Made by a program: the position numbers and the translations under genes | Origin: Candidatus Desantisiibacteriota bacterium | GTDB taxonomy: Bacteria; UBA9089; CG2-30-40-21 | Assembly: GCA_016208205.1 (NCBI GenBank) | Contig: JACQYP010000175.1 | Coordinates: forward strand, 1-9,687 | Direction of reading: 5' to 3' | DNA: 9,687 bases | Notes under the pieces: generated by a model | What the model saw: only the letters and a program-made list of their open reading frames with translations | What the model was told of the DNA's origin: nothing | Database searches by the model: none | Part shown: positions 1 to 8,100 of the stretch, one piece after another | Layout of the letters: the number at the start of each line of letters is the position of its first letter | How positions within the stretch are numbered: position 1 is the stretch's first letter

Positions 1-59
1 AATTCTGATTGCACAGGTTGGAAATTTTTGGATGAACAAATTTAGATGTGTTTGCCTTG

Positions 60-117
60 GGTGTCTGGTGGTCCGGTTCTGAGTATAGGTATTTAGACAT
101 CCAGGCTACCAGACACC
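60..117. repeat. 10-bp inverted repeat upstream of the histidine kinase gene
   Basis: GGTGTCTGGT at 60-69 is perfectly complemented by ACCAGACACC at 108-117, with 38 bases between. The second arm ends 23 bases before the chosen start of the kinase gene. It could be a regulatory structure in the leader, the end of an upstream transcription unit, or one more dispersed palindromic repeat like those elsewhere in the window. There is no T-run after it, so it is not a typical intrinsic terminator. No confident promoter was found in 1-140. Confidence 0.5.
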
Positions 118-140
118 AAAATAAGGATGGAAATAAATCA

Positions 141-1898
141 ATGAAAAAAGAAAAATCTGATCCCCAAAAATTTACTGAATTTCGCAGGCAAGCAGAAGAA
201 TTGATAAGTCAAGATTCTAAAAGCCAAGATATTTCAGATAAGAATACCCAGAAGCTGATTTACGAATTGCAGGTGCATCAGATTGAATTAGAGATGCAGA
301 ATGAGGAGCTTCGCCTGACTCGGGAGAAGCTGGAAGAATCCTGCGACAGGTATCTTGATCTGTATGACTTTGCTCCCCTTGGGTATGTTACCCTTGATCA
401 AGATGGATTGATCATTGAGGCAAATCTTACCGGGGCTAATCTATTGGGTGTGGAAAGGGTCTATTTAATTAAAAAGAAATTCACTCAATTCATTGCCTAT
501 AATTCCCAGGATATATTTTATTTTCACCAGAAAAAAGTCTTTGAAACCAGGACTCACCAGACCTGCGAACTGAAACTTATAAAAAACGGCGATTCTTTTT
601 ATGCTCAATTAGAAAGCATAGCTGTGCCGGATAGCAAGGGTAGTTTTAACCAGTTTAGAATAGCTGTAACCGATATCACTGAGCGTAAAAAGGCAGAGCA
701 AGAGTTGGAGAAATACCGTGACCACCTTAAAGAGCTGGTAGAAGTGCGTACCGAAGAATTGGAGAAAACCCATGAACAACTTTTAAGGGTTCAGCATCTT
801 GAATCACTTGGCCTTCTTGCCGGCGGTATTGCTCATGATTTCAATAATATTCTCTTTATCATCCTGAGCAACATCCATCTGGTGAGGCTGAATGTAAAGC
901 CTGAAGATACAATATTTGAAATGCTGACAAAGGCAGAAGAGGCACTTTTCCGGGCAACTAATCTGACAAAACAACTGCTCACCTTTTCTAAGGGTGGAAT
1001 GCCGATTAAGAAAGTGGCTTCTATGACGGAGCTGATAGAAGATTCTGCTGATTTTCCCCTGAGGGGTTCCAATGTAAGCTGCGAATATTTCATTCCCTCT
1101 GACCTCTGGCCGGTTGGATGTGATAGAGATCAGGTCAGTCAGGTAATCAATAACCTGATCATCAATGCTGATCAGGCTATGCCTTCTGGAGGAACAATCA
1201 AGGTAGGAGCTGAAAACATTATTGTAGGTGAAGAAGATGTTCTTCACCTGAAAGCCGGCAGATATGTCAAGATATCCATCGAAGATCAGGGGATAGGGAT
1301 CTCCCGGGAACATCTCCTGAAGATATTCGATCCCTTCTTTACCACCAAAGAGAAGGGAAGCGGCCTGGGGCTTACAACCTCCTATTCCATCATCAAAAAA
1401 CATGATGGACACATTGATGTGAAATCTGAGCCGGGAAAGGGAACAACCTTTTACCTCTATCTTCCTGCTTCTGAAAAAGAGTTGCCAACCGGAAAGGAAG
1501 AGGAGGGGAAACTCATTACCGGACAGGGAAAGATTCTGTTTATGGATGATGAAGAGGGTATAAGATATAGCTGCGGCACCATACTTGAAACTATTGGATA
1601 TAAGGTTGAACCGGCTAAAAACGGCAAGGAAGCGATTGAATTGTATAAAAAAGCTAAAGAATCAAACCAGCCATTTGATGCGGTTATATTAGATTTAATC
1701 ATACCGGGAGGGCTGGGTGGAAAAGAGGTTGTTGAGAAGTTGCTGGAGATGGACCCTGATGTTAAAGCCATAGCCTGCAGCGGATATTCCACTGATCCGG
1801 TCATGTCCAATCCACAACAGTATGGCTTCTCAGCAGTTATGGTTAAACCATGCCATGTCGAAGAGATGAGTGTGGTCTTGCATGAGCTGATTGGGTAA
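141..1898 (+). CDS. Hybrid sensor histidine kinase (PAS-HisKA-HATPase-receiver), cytoplasmic
   Basis: This is a 585-residue signalling kinase. It should autophosphorylate on a histidine and pass the phosphate to its own receiver domain. Domains in order: an N-terminal coiled coil with the ELQVHQIELEMQNEEL motif (about 42-57) common ahead of PAS domains; a PAS domain (about 65-180) ending in DITERKKAE; a HisKA domain with the H box GGIAHDFNN, phospho-acceptor His232; a HATPase_c domain with N box NNLIINADQAM (337-347), G1 box DQGIGI (382-387) and GSGLGL (406-411); and a C-terminal receiver with acidic pair Asp469-Asp470, acceptor Asp518, Ser547 and Lys569. No transmembrane segment or signal peptide is visible, so it probably senses something inside the cell through PAS; the ligand cannot be told. 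ATG at 141 is chosen because AAGGATGGAA lies just upstream. An in-frame extension to 48 adds 31 residues not typical of the family and overlaps the inverted repeat. No partner regulator or output domain lies beside it, so it is an orphan in this window. Confidence 0.9.
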   Translation: MKKEKSDPQKFTEFRRQAEELISQDSKSQDISDKNTQKLIYELQVHQIELEMQNEELRLTREKLEESCDRYLDLYDFAPLGYVTLDQDGLIIEANLTGANLLGVERVYLIKKKFTQFIAYNSQDIFYFHQKKVFETRTHQTCELKLIKNGDSFYAQLESIAVPDSKGSFNQFRIAVTDITERKKAEQELEKYRDHLKELVEVRTEELEKTHEQLLRVQHLESLGLLAGGIAHDFNNILFIILSNIHLVRLNVKPEDTIFEMLTKAEEALFRATNLTKQLLTFSKGGMPIKKVASMTELIEDSADFPLRGSNVSCEYFIPSDLWPVGCDRDQVSQVINNLIINADQAMPSGGTIKVGAENIIVGEEDVLHLKAGRYVKISIEDQGIGISREHLLKIFDPFFTTKEKGSGLGLTTSYSIIKKHDGHIDVKSEPGKGTTFYLYLPASEKELPTGKEEEGKLITGQGKILFMDDEEGIRYSCGTILETIGYKVEPAKNGKEAIELYKKAKESNQPFDAVILDLIIPGGLGGKEVVEKLLEMDPDVKAIACSGYSTDPVMSNPQQYGFSAVMVKPCHVEEMSVVLHELIG

Positions 1899-1904
1899 CC
1901 GTTC

Positions 1905-1987
1905 AGCAGAATAGATGGGTTATCACCCATCCTACATCAAAACATATGCTATCAATGTAGGATGGGTGATAACCCATCTATTCTGCT
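1905..1987. repeat. Perfect 33-bp inverted repeat (GATGGGT/ACCCATC palindrome family)
   Basis: The arms 1905-1937 and 1955-1987 are exact reverse complements over 33 bp, separated by 17 bases. Each arm contains its own smaller palindrome, GATGGGT-tatc-ACCCATC or its complement, so the element is a pair of inverted hairpin units. It begins 6 bases after the stop of the plus-strand kinase gene and lies downstream of the converging uup gene, so it could end transcription from both sides, although no T-run follows. The same unit recurs at 8697-8793 (27 of 29 bases match between 1956-1984 and 8697-8725). The structure resembles paired REP/BIME-type or small MITE-like elements; no transposase is present here. 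Confidence 0.85.
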
Positions 1988-2003
1988 ACCTCTCCGCCGG
2001 CAA

Positions 2004-2131
2004 AGTGTAGCACAGACATTCTTGTCTGTGATTCTTTGGATGATAGTGTAGCACAGACATTCTTGTCTGTGATTCTTTGGATGATGTGGACAAATAATCT
2101 AACTCACAGACAGGAATGTCTGTGTTACACT
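2004..2131. repeat. 41-bp exact tandem duplication plus inverted copy, CACAGACA hairpin family
   Basis: 2004-2044 and 2045-2085 are identical 41-bp copies in tandem. Each contains CACAGACA-ttct-TGTCTGTG, an 8-bp stem with a 4-base loop. A third, inverted copy of the first 27 bases lies at 2105-2131 and matches 25 of 27. Copy two and the inverted copy could pair into a long hairpin with a 33-base loop. The inverted copy forms the 3' end of the uup reading frame. The array fills most of the space between the two converging genes. Confidence 0.85.
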
Positions 2132-4036
2132 CTCCTCCAAACATTCCATCCGTTCATAAAGCCTTTTAATCTCCTCTGCCAAAAAATCTGATCTTGATTT
2201 AGTTGAAGCGACTTCATCTGCGTTTTTTTGATAAAAAGCAGCATCAGCGAAAAGAGCGAATATCTTTGCCTGTTCTGTTTCTAACCCTTCTATTTTTGAC
2301 ATGAGTTCTTCCAGCTCGCGTTTTTTATTAAATGATAGTTTTTGCGGGATAGCTTTTTCTTTATGTTTTACAGGTTCTTTTGCATCTGTCTTGCTTTTTG
2401 TGATTGGGGCTTCCTGTGCTATCTTTGATGCCTGCCCAACATAAGGAGACTGGCTTAAGTAATCATCATATCCGCCGGAGTATTCATTAATCACTCCGTT
2501 ACCCTCAAAACAAATCGTTGAGGTTACAACATTGTTAATAAAAGACCTGTCATGGCTGACTAAAAGAAGAGTTCCCTTGTACTCAAGCAGTAATTCTTCT
2601 AAGAGTTCCATGGTCTCAATATCGAGATCGTTTGTAGGTTCATCCATGACGAGCAGATTAAACGGGTTAGTAAAAAGACGCGCCAGAAGAAGGCGGTTTC
2701 GTTCTCCCCCGGAAAGAACCTTGATTGGCGTTCGGGCTCGGTCAGGAGAAAAAAGAAAATCCTGCAGATAGCCCATAATATGCCTTGGATTGTTGTTTAT
2801 AATCACTGTTTCAGAATCACCGCAGATATTCTGGACAACTGTTTTTTCTTCATCCAATTGTTCTCGCAGTTGATCGTAATAAGCAATGGAAAGATTGGTA
2901 CCAAGGACTACTTTCCCCTCTTGAGGAGGCAGCTGTCCCAAAAGTATCCGCAACAATGTTGTCTTTCCACAGCCGTTTGGGCCGAGTATTCCTATTTTGT
3001 CACCACGCAGGATCTGGGTTGTAAAATCATGTATCAGGCAATTGTCTCCGTAAGAATGGCTCAAATTTATAGCCTTGATTACCTGCCCGCCTGAAAGGAC
3101 GGCTTTCTGCAGATTTACGCGAACCTGTCCGATTTGCTTGCGTTGTTGTTTCTTTTCCTCGCGCAAACGCTCCAAAGCCTTTACCCTGCCCTCATTGCGA
3201 CACCGACGAGCCTTAACCCCGCGGCGTATCCATATTTCTTCCTGCGCTAATTTTTTATCAAATTTTAGCCACTCGGTTTCTTCATTATCCAATACCGCTT
3301 GTTTACGCTCCAGAAAAATCTTGTAACTGCATTGCCAATTATATATTTTCCCGCGATCAAGCTCGACAATTCTCGTTGCCAGGGAAGTCATAAACATCCG
3401 GTCATGTGTAACAAAAAATATAGTTCCAAGATAGTTCCTGAGAAATTGCTGTAGCCAGTTGATCGAATCCATATCAAGATGATTTGTCGGCTCATCCAGC
3501 AGGAGAACATCCGGCTTTAACACAAGAGCCCGTGCTAACAGTGTACGGCGCTTTTGTCCCCCGGATAATTTTTCAAAATCGTCTTCTGGATCAAGTTTCA
3601 TATGCTTAATGACATCTTCAACCTGATTATTGACATTCCAGCCATCCGTATGATCCAGTTCAGATTGCAGGGTATCAAGCTGACGCATTAATTCCCGTGT
3701 ATGTTCTGTTTGTAATCGGGTGGTCAAATGATGGTAATCACCTAAAAGTTTCCCGGACCTGCCCAGACCGGAAAGAACAATATCAAAAACATTTCCTTTA
3801 ATATCAGTCGGAACCTCCTGCGGCAGATGAGCCACCTTAATTCCCTTTTGAAAGACAACAAGACCGCTTTGTACCTTTAACCCGCCTGATAAAACTGTCA
3901 TTAAAGTAGTTTTCCCCGCACCATTACGACCAAGCAAGGCTATGCGTTCCCCTGGTTCCACCTGAAGATTTAATTTATCAAAAATAATTGGCCCGCCAAA
4001 GGCGAGTGTAATTTCCTGCAAACTGATTAATGCCAT
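2099..4036 (-). CDS. uup: ABC-F family ATPase Uup
   Basis: This is a 645-residue soluble protein with two ABC ATPase domains and no membrane domain, closely matching the layout and local sequence of E. coli Uup. ABC-F proteins bind the ribosome; Uup is also tied genetically to tandem-repeat deletion and precise transposon excision. First ATPase: Walker A GRNGAGKTT (36-44), signature LSGG (157-160), Walker B with DEPTN (181-185), switch His211. The inter-domain linker (about 240-315) has the basic helical pattern KLAQEEIWIRRGVKARRCRN. Second ATPase: Walker A GPNGCGKTT (352-360), signature LSGGERNRLLLARL (441-454), Walker B with MDEPTNDLD (464-472). A charged spacer (about 535-565) leads to a C-terminal coiled coil (about 568-634), the DNA-binding region in E. 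coli Uup. The last ten or so residues (SVTQTFLSVS) are encoded by a palindromic repeat. The ATG at 4036 begins MALISLQ as expected, but the ribosome binding site is weak. The gene lies about 130 bases downstream of era. Confidence 0.93.
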   Translation of the reverse strand: MALISLQEITLAFGGPIIFDKLNLQVEPGERIALLGRNGAGKTTLMTVLSGGLKVQSGLVVFQKGIKVAHLPQEVPTDIKGNVFDIVLSGLGRSGKLLGDYHHLTTRLQTEHTRELMRQLDTLQSELDHTDGWNVNNQVEDVIKHMKLDPEDDFEKLSGGQKRRTLLARALVLKPDVLLLDEPTNHLDMDSINWLQQFLRNYLGTIFFVTHDRMFMTSLATRIVELDRGKIYNWQCSYKIFLERKQAVLDNEETEWLKFDKKLAQEEIWIRRGVKARRCRNEGRVKALERLREEKKQQRKQIGQVRVNLQKAVLSGGQVIKAINLSHSYGDNCLIHDFTTQILRGDKIGILGPNGCGKTTLLRILLGQLPPQEGKVVLGTNLSIAYYDQLREQLDEEKTVVQNICGDSETVIINNNPRHIMGYLQDFLFSPDRARTPIKVLSGGERNRLLLARLFTNPFNLLVMDEPTNDLDIETMELLEELLLEYKGTLLLVSHDRSFINNVVTSTICFEGNGVINEYSGGYDDYLSQSPYVGQASKIAQEAPITKSKTDAKEPVKHKEKAIPQKLSFNKKRELEELMSKIEGLETEQAKIFALFADAAFYQKNADEVASTKSRSDFLAEEIKRLYERMECLEESVTQTFLSVS

Positions 4037-4101
4037 TTATTTTTACCACGCAATAGTTGAATTTGTGCCGACAGGCTGATATCTTGGCAGCCGTTCATAG
4101 C

Positions 4102-4125
4102 AGGGGCAGACCTCTGTGTCTGCCC
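4102..4125. repeat. GGGCAGAC/GTCTGCCC hairpin repeat between era and uup
   Basis: GGGCAGAC (4104-4111) and GTCTGCCC (4118-4125) form a perfect 8-bp stem with a 6-base loop, preceded by AG. It lies 40 bases after the era stop codon and upstream of uup. It resembles, in its G-rich arm and TGTC-CTGCCC second arm, the hairpin inserted in smc at 6946-6964. A role as transcription attenuator between era and uup is possible, but no T-run follows on the minus strand. The rest of the 4037-4165 gap shows no gene. Confidence 0.7.
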
Positions 4126-4165
4126 GTGTGTTCTACCAAACCACCTGAACGCCTACCAATTATCT

Positions 4166-5038
4166 CTACTCATAACCAAATTCCTTCAGATCATTTGATG
4201 ACTTACGCCAATTCTTTCTTGTTTTGACCCAGAGCTCGAGGTATACCTCTCTGCCGATCAATTCTTCAATATCCTTTCGTGCTTCAACAGCCACCTTTTT
4301 TATTCCGCCAATAAGGATTCCCTCCTGAGACTCTCTTTCAACATAGATTACCCCATGGATATAATCCTTTGGCTTTCTTTCCTTAAACTCCTCAATAACC
4401 ACGGTAGTAGAATAAGGTATCTCCTCTTGATAATACTTGAATATCTTTTCCCTGATTATCTCAGCTGCAAAGAATCGTTCGGGCTTATCTGTAATCATAT
4501 CCTCCGGATAAAATGGCGCGCCTTCTGGCAATGAGGTCTTTATTGATTCCAATAAACTGTCTGTCCCCTTGAGTTTCAGGGCAGAAACAGGGATTATCTC
4601 CTGAAAGATATTCATCTTAGCATAAGATTCAATCAATGGCAACAAAATATCCTTTTGAATGGTATCAATCTTATTAATAACTAAAAGCCTGGGTTTCTGA
4701 CAGGATGTCATATGCTCAATAATCTTCATTTCCGTCTTCTGCGGCATAACAGGTTCAACCATAAAAACAATAACATCTGCCTCATCTAAAACACGCCAGG
4801 CACACTTGACCATGTTCTGATGAAGCTGATAATGAGGTTCTAATATCCCGGGTGTATCCAGAAATATCATCTGACAATCTTTCAGCGTCAGTATACCCAT
4901 GATTCGATGTCTTGTAGTCTGTGGTTTCGGGGTAACAATAGATATCTTTTCCCCGAGAAATGCATTCAATAATGTAGATTTCCCTACATTCGGTCGTCCA
5001 ATTATCCCTACATATCCTGAATAGAATTTTTCTGCCAT
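4166..5038 (-). CDS. era: GTPase Era, with a KH domain lacking the GXXG loop
   Basis: Era is a GTPase that binds the 3' end of 16S rRNA during 30S subunit assembly. This 290-residue copy has all the G motifs: G1 GRPNVGKST (14-22), G2 TTRHR (41-45), G3 DTPG (61-64), G4 NKID (122-125) and G5 SAL (152-154). The C-terminal KH domain is recognised by VEARKDIEEL (251-260) and LELWVK-RKNWR (268-278). The segment ILIGGIKKVA (241-250) is about four residues shorter than the family pattern, I-G-x-x-G-x-x-(I/L)-K; the RNA-contacting GXXG loop is missing, while flanking sequence is intact and in frame. The start is set at 5038 because AGAGGAG sits five bases upstream; an in-frame ATG at 5068 would add ten residues and has no such site. 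It follows smc on the same strand with 86 bases between. Confidence 0.93.
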   Translation of the reverse strand: MAEKFYSGYVGIIGRPNVGKSTLLNAFLGEKISIVTPKPQTTRHRIMGILTLKDCQMIFLDTPGILEPHYQLHQNMVKCAWRVLDEADVIVFMVEPVMPQKTEMKIIEHMTSCQKPRLLVINKIDTIQKDILLPLIESYAKMNIFQEIIPVSALKLKGTDSLLESIKTSLPEGAPFYPEDMITDKPERFFAAEIIREKIFKYYQEEIPYSTTVVIEEFKERKPKDYIHGVIYVERESQEGILIGGIKKVAVEARKDIEELIGREVYLELWVKTRKNWRKSSNDLKEFGYE

Positions 5039-5043
5039 AATTT

Positions 5044-5050
5044 CTCCTCT
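5044..5050 (-). promoter_or_regulatory. Ribosome binding site of era
   Basis: On the minus strand AGAGGAG lies five bases (AAATT) before the ATG at 5038. It is the clearest Shine-Dalgarno sequence in the window and decides the era start over the upstream in-frame ATG at 5068. Confidence 0.8.
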
Positions 5051-5065
5051 GATGATACTTATATC

Positions 5066-5092
5066 CACAGATTACACAGATTTTCACAGATT
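5066..5092. repeat. Three CACAGATT units in the era leader
   Basis: CACAGATT occurs at 5066-5073, 5075-5082 and 5085-5092, with spacings of 9 and 10 bases, so the copies fall on nearly the same helical face. On the era strand they read AATCTGTG. Similar AATCTGTG-rich strings are, from memory, a widely dispersed repeat in environmental bacterial genomes. A regulator-binding role for era is possible, but a dispersed repeat is the simpler explanation. Confidence 0.6.
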
Positions 5093-5098
5093 TAATAA

Positions 5099-5122
5099 AT
5101 AGTAACCGCAAGCGGTTACTAT
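5099..5122. repeat. 11-bp perfect inverted repeat just after smc
   Basis: ATAGTAACCGC (5099-5109) and GCGGTTACTAT (5112-5122) are exact reverse complements with a 2-base loop. It starts two bases past the smc stop codon (TAG, 5125-5127). It could stabilise the smc 3' end or attenuate read-through into era, but lacks the T-run of an intrinsic terminator. It differs in sequence from the other palindromes here. Confidence 0.75.
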
Positions 5123-5124
5123 AC

Positions 5125-8100
5125 CTACAGCCTATCAGCCTTCTTTTCTGTCCTATGCTTTTTCAAGGCAACGCTTATTACCCTTGAGACACCCGGCTCT
5201 TCCATAGTAATTCCGTACAGGGTATCGGCTGATTCAATGGTTCTCGGATTATGAGTAATTAAAAGAAATTGCGATCGTTTGGAATTCTCCATTATAAACC
5301 TGTTTAATCTTAAAACATTTGGTTCGTCCAATGCCGCATCAACCTCATCCAGAATAGAAAATGGGCTTGGTCTAAACTCAAATATTGCAAACAACAGACA
5401 GATAGCTGACAGAGAGCGTTCTCCGCCTGAGAGGAGGGTAATGCTGGATAATCTCTTACCCGGTGGTTGAGCAACTACATCAATCCCTATCTCATCAAGG
5501 CTATCTTTGTCAATTGACCCTATCTGTCTCAACTCCCCATATCCACCATCAAATAACTGGTTGAAGAGATTGGAAAAATTTTTATTAATTATCTCAAATG
5601 CCTCCTTAAACATGGAACATGTTGTTGTATCAATCTGCTGGATAAGATTATTCAGGTCTCCTTTGGCTGTTTGCATATCATTTTGTTGCTCTACAAGAAA
5701 ATCATGCCGTTTTTTCTGGCTCTCGTATTCCTCCGGTGCAGTCAGATTTACTGTCCCAAGAGACTCAAGCGTTGTCTTTTTGCGATTAATACTTTCCAAT
5801 AAACCCTTTTTTGCCTCCTGCGACAAGGAAAGGGTATCCAGTTTAATCTGATCAGGTTCTTGCTTATATTCAGAGATAAGACGAGACATGATCCCATCCA
5901 TTTGTAATTTAATCTGCTGTTTATTCATGTCTGTTTTGTGCATTTTATCCCTTAGTTGTTCCACACAATCCCTTTTTTGTTTAATTGCCGCCTCTTTTGT
6001 CTTTATCTCCTGCTCTTTTATCTGACATAATTCCAATAATTTCTTCAGATTAGACTGCTTTGCATCACGCTGGGCAGAGAGGGCTGTCAGCTTGTATTTA
6101 TCATCCTCGCTGCTTGTACTACTTGCACCCTGTTCCTCTTTCAGACGAATAGATTCTGCCTGGAGACGGACTATCTTGCCCTCTAAATCATGTATAGAAT
6201 CCTTGAGCCTTTTTATCTGAATTTTTAGTCCTTGCTCAGCTTGAGATTTTTGAGCAAAGGAAACCCTTATATCTGCAACCTCTTTTTGGATAGAATCAAG
6301 CCCAATATTCATCTGCCCAAGCTCTTGAGAGACTTGAGCTATTGTTTCCCGTTGCTGCGAGTCCAGCCTTGAAAGCAACAGCTCTTTTTCGCTTAAAACA
6401 AGGACAGTTTGATTTTTTTCATCCTTTTCTTTTTCTATGGTTAATCGCTCATCCTCAATGGTTGAGAGCATTTTTATAACTGAAGACTCCTCCTTATCCA
6501 GCGAATCTATCTGCTTTTTCAGGTTAGAGACAGCAATCTCCATGGAATATATCTCTACATTGGCTTTATTTATCCAATTAGTTAAAGAGGATAGTTTCCT
6601 GTCCGCTTCTGTCTTAAGCTCATGGAGATGACTTAATTCCGTGAGCAGTTCCTGCGACTTTTCCTCAAGCCGCGAGATCTCACCCTTACGGCTGATAATC
6701 TCTACCCCTCCTGTTTTAGGGCTTCCACCACGGATCATAGCCGGTGTAACAAGCTGTCCATTAAGGGTTACAGCAACAGACACATCCTCATGTTTTTCGA
6801 TTATTCTTATTGCTGTTTCAAGGTTATCTACAACAAGTGTTCCCCCTAATAAATAATCAATGGCACTCTTGTACGAAGCATCAACCGTAATAAGCTCTGC
6901 CAACCAGCCAATTGCCCCATCCTCAATCTCGAATTTCGAGGTAGAGGCAGGGCTTGTCCCTGCCCTTTTTGAATCACGGAGATGATGAGATAGCAGAAGG
7001 TTAACCCTTTCTGCCTTTTTGGACAAGAGATAGGATACAACGCCCTTAGCCTCAATTGAGCCATCAACCACTACTGCCTGAAGGCATTCTCCAAGGCTGA
7101 CCTCAACTGCCTTTTCATAACCCTCTGGGATATTAATCAAGCTTGAGATAAGACCATGAACGCCGTTTAATTTGGCGGTACAGACAGCCTTAACACCGTC
7201 AGAGTATCCCTCAAATGATTACTGAAGTTTTTTTAATGTCTGCAATCTGCCTGAAAGGGTATTCTGCTCCTTACTTACCCTTATTATTGACGCCTCTAAT
7301 TCTTTTAATTCTTGAGCTGCTTGAGTCTTTTCCTTTTGTTTCTTCTCAAACTCCTGCTTTAATTCTAAAACCTTTGTAATTTATTCAGATTTTCAATAAT
7401 CTCTGTTTTCAGAAAGTCAAGGTGTTTAGACTTTTTTTCGCGTTCCTGACGATGGCTATTCAGAATACCCTCTTTTTTATTTAATTGCATTCTTATTTCT
7501 TTTAATTCCTTCCCTATTATCTCCTCTTTGCCTTCTTCAGACAGCATCTCTTCATGTAATTGCTGTTTCTTTGTTTGATTCTCATTGATTTGAACAGAAA
7601 TATTCTCTAATTGTGAGGATATGAAGCTTTCCCTTTCCTGCCTGCGAAGCTGCTGACTTGTTACCTCTTTAATCTGAAGCTCTTCTCTGTGGAGCAAGCT
7701 CTCTAATGCAAGAAACTGTTGCCCGACCTGCTTGAGGTTTTCCTTTTCAACATCTAATTCCCCTTCAGTATCAGTTAAACCCTTATGATTAGACTCCAAT
7801 TCGCAAGAAAGAGAATCATACTCTTGAATATAGGTTTCATATGCACTCATCAAAGCAAAGAATTCATCTATCAGAAGGGTAAGCTCCTGAGATTCTATTT
7901 GATTTTTCAACTGTAGATAGCGATTGGCTTTATTTGCCTGTTTTTTCAGTGATTCTACCTGTTTATTAATCTCATAAAGCAAGTCATTCATTCGCACTAA
8001 GTTTTGCTCTGTATTTTCAAGCTTTCCTATTGCTTCCTGCTTTCGTACCTTATACTTGCTGATACCTGCGGCTTCCTCAAACAGCAGCCTCCGGGTTACA

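Noticed and set aside
804..1412. 202-codon minus-strand frame inside the kinase gene, plus other overlapping frames within uup, smc and trpB
   Set aside because: They lie opposite or within strongly conserved genes, have no recognisable domain and no proper start signals; they are shadows.
1905..2131. CRISPR array or intrinsic terminators
   Set aside because: There are only two tandem copies with no spacers, so it is not CRISPR; the palindromes lack a following T-run, so a terminator call is not supported.
5039..5068. Longer era start at 5068
   Set aside because: The strong AGAGGAG site precedes the ATG at 5038, and Era proteins usually begin close to the G1 motif as that start gives.
7141..7364. 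smc as two natural genes, the second starting with TTG at 7140
   Set aside because: The joint falls inside the hinge, there is no usable start or ribosome binding site after the TAA, and the intervening sequence reads as SMC in frame with the second half.
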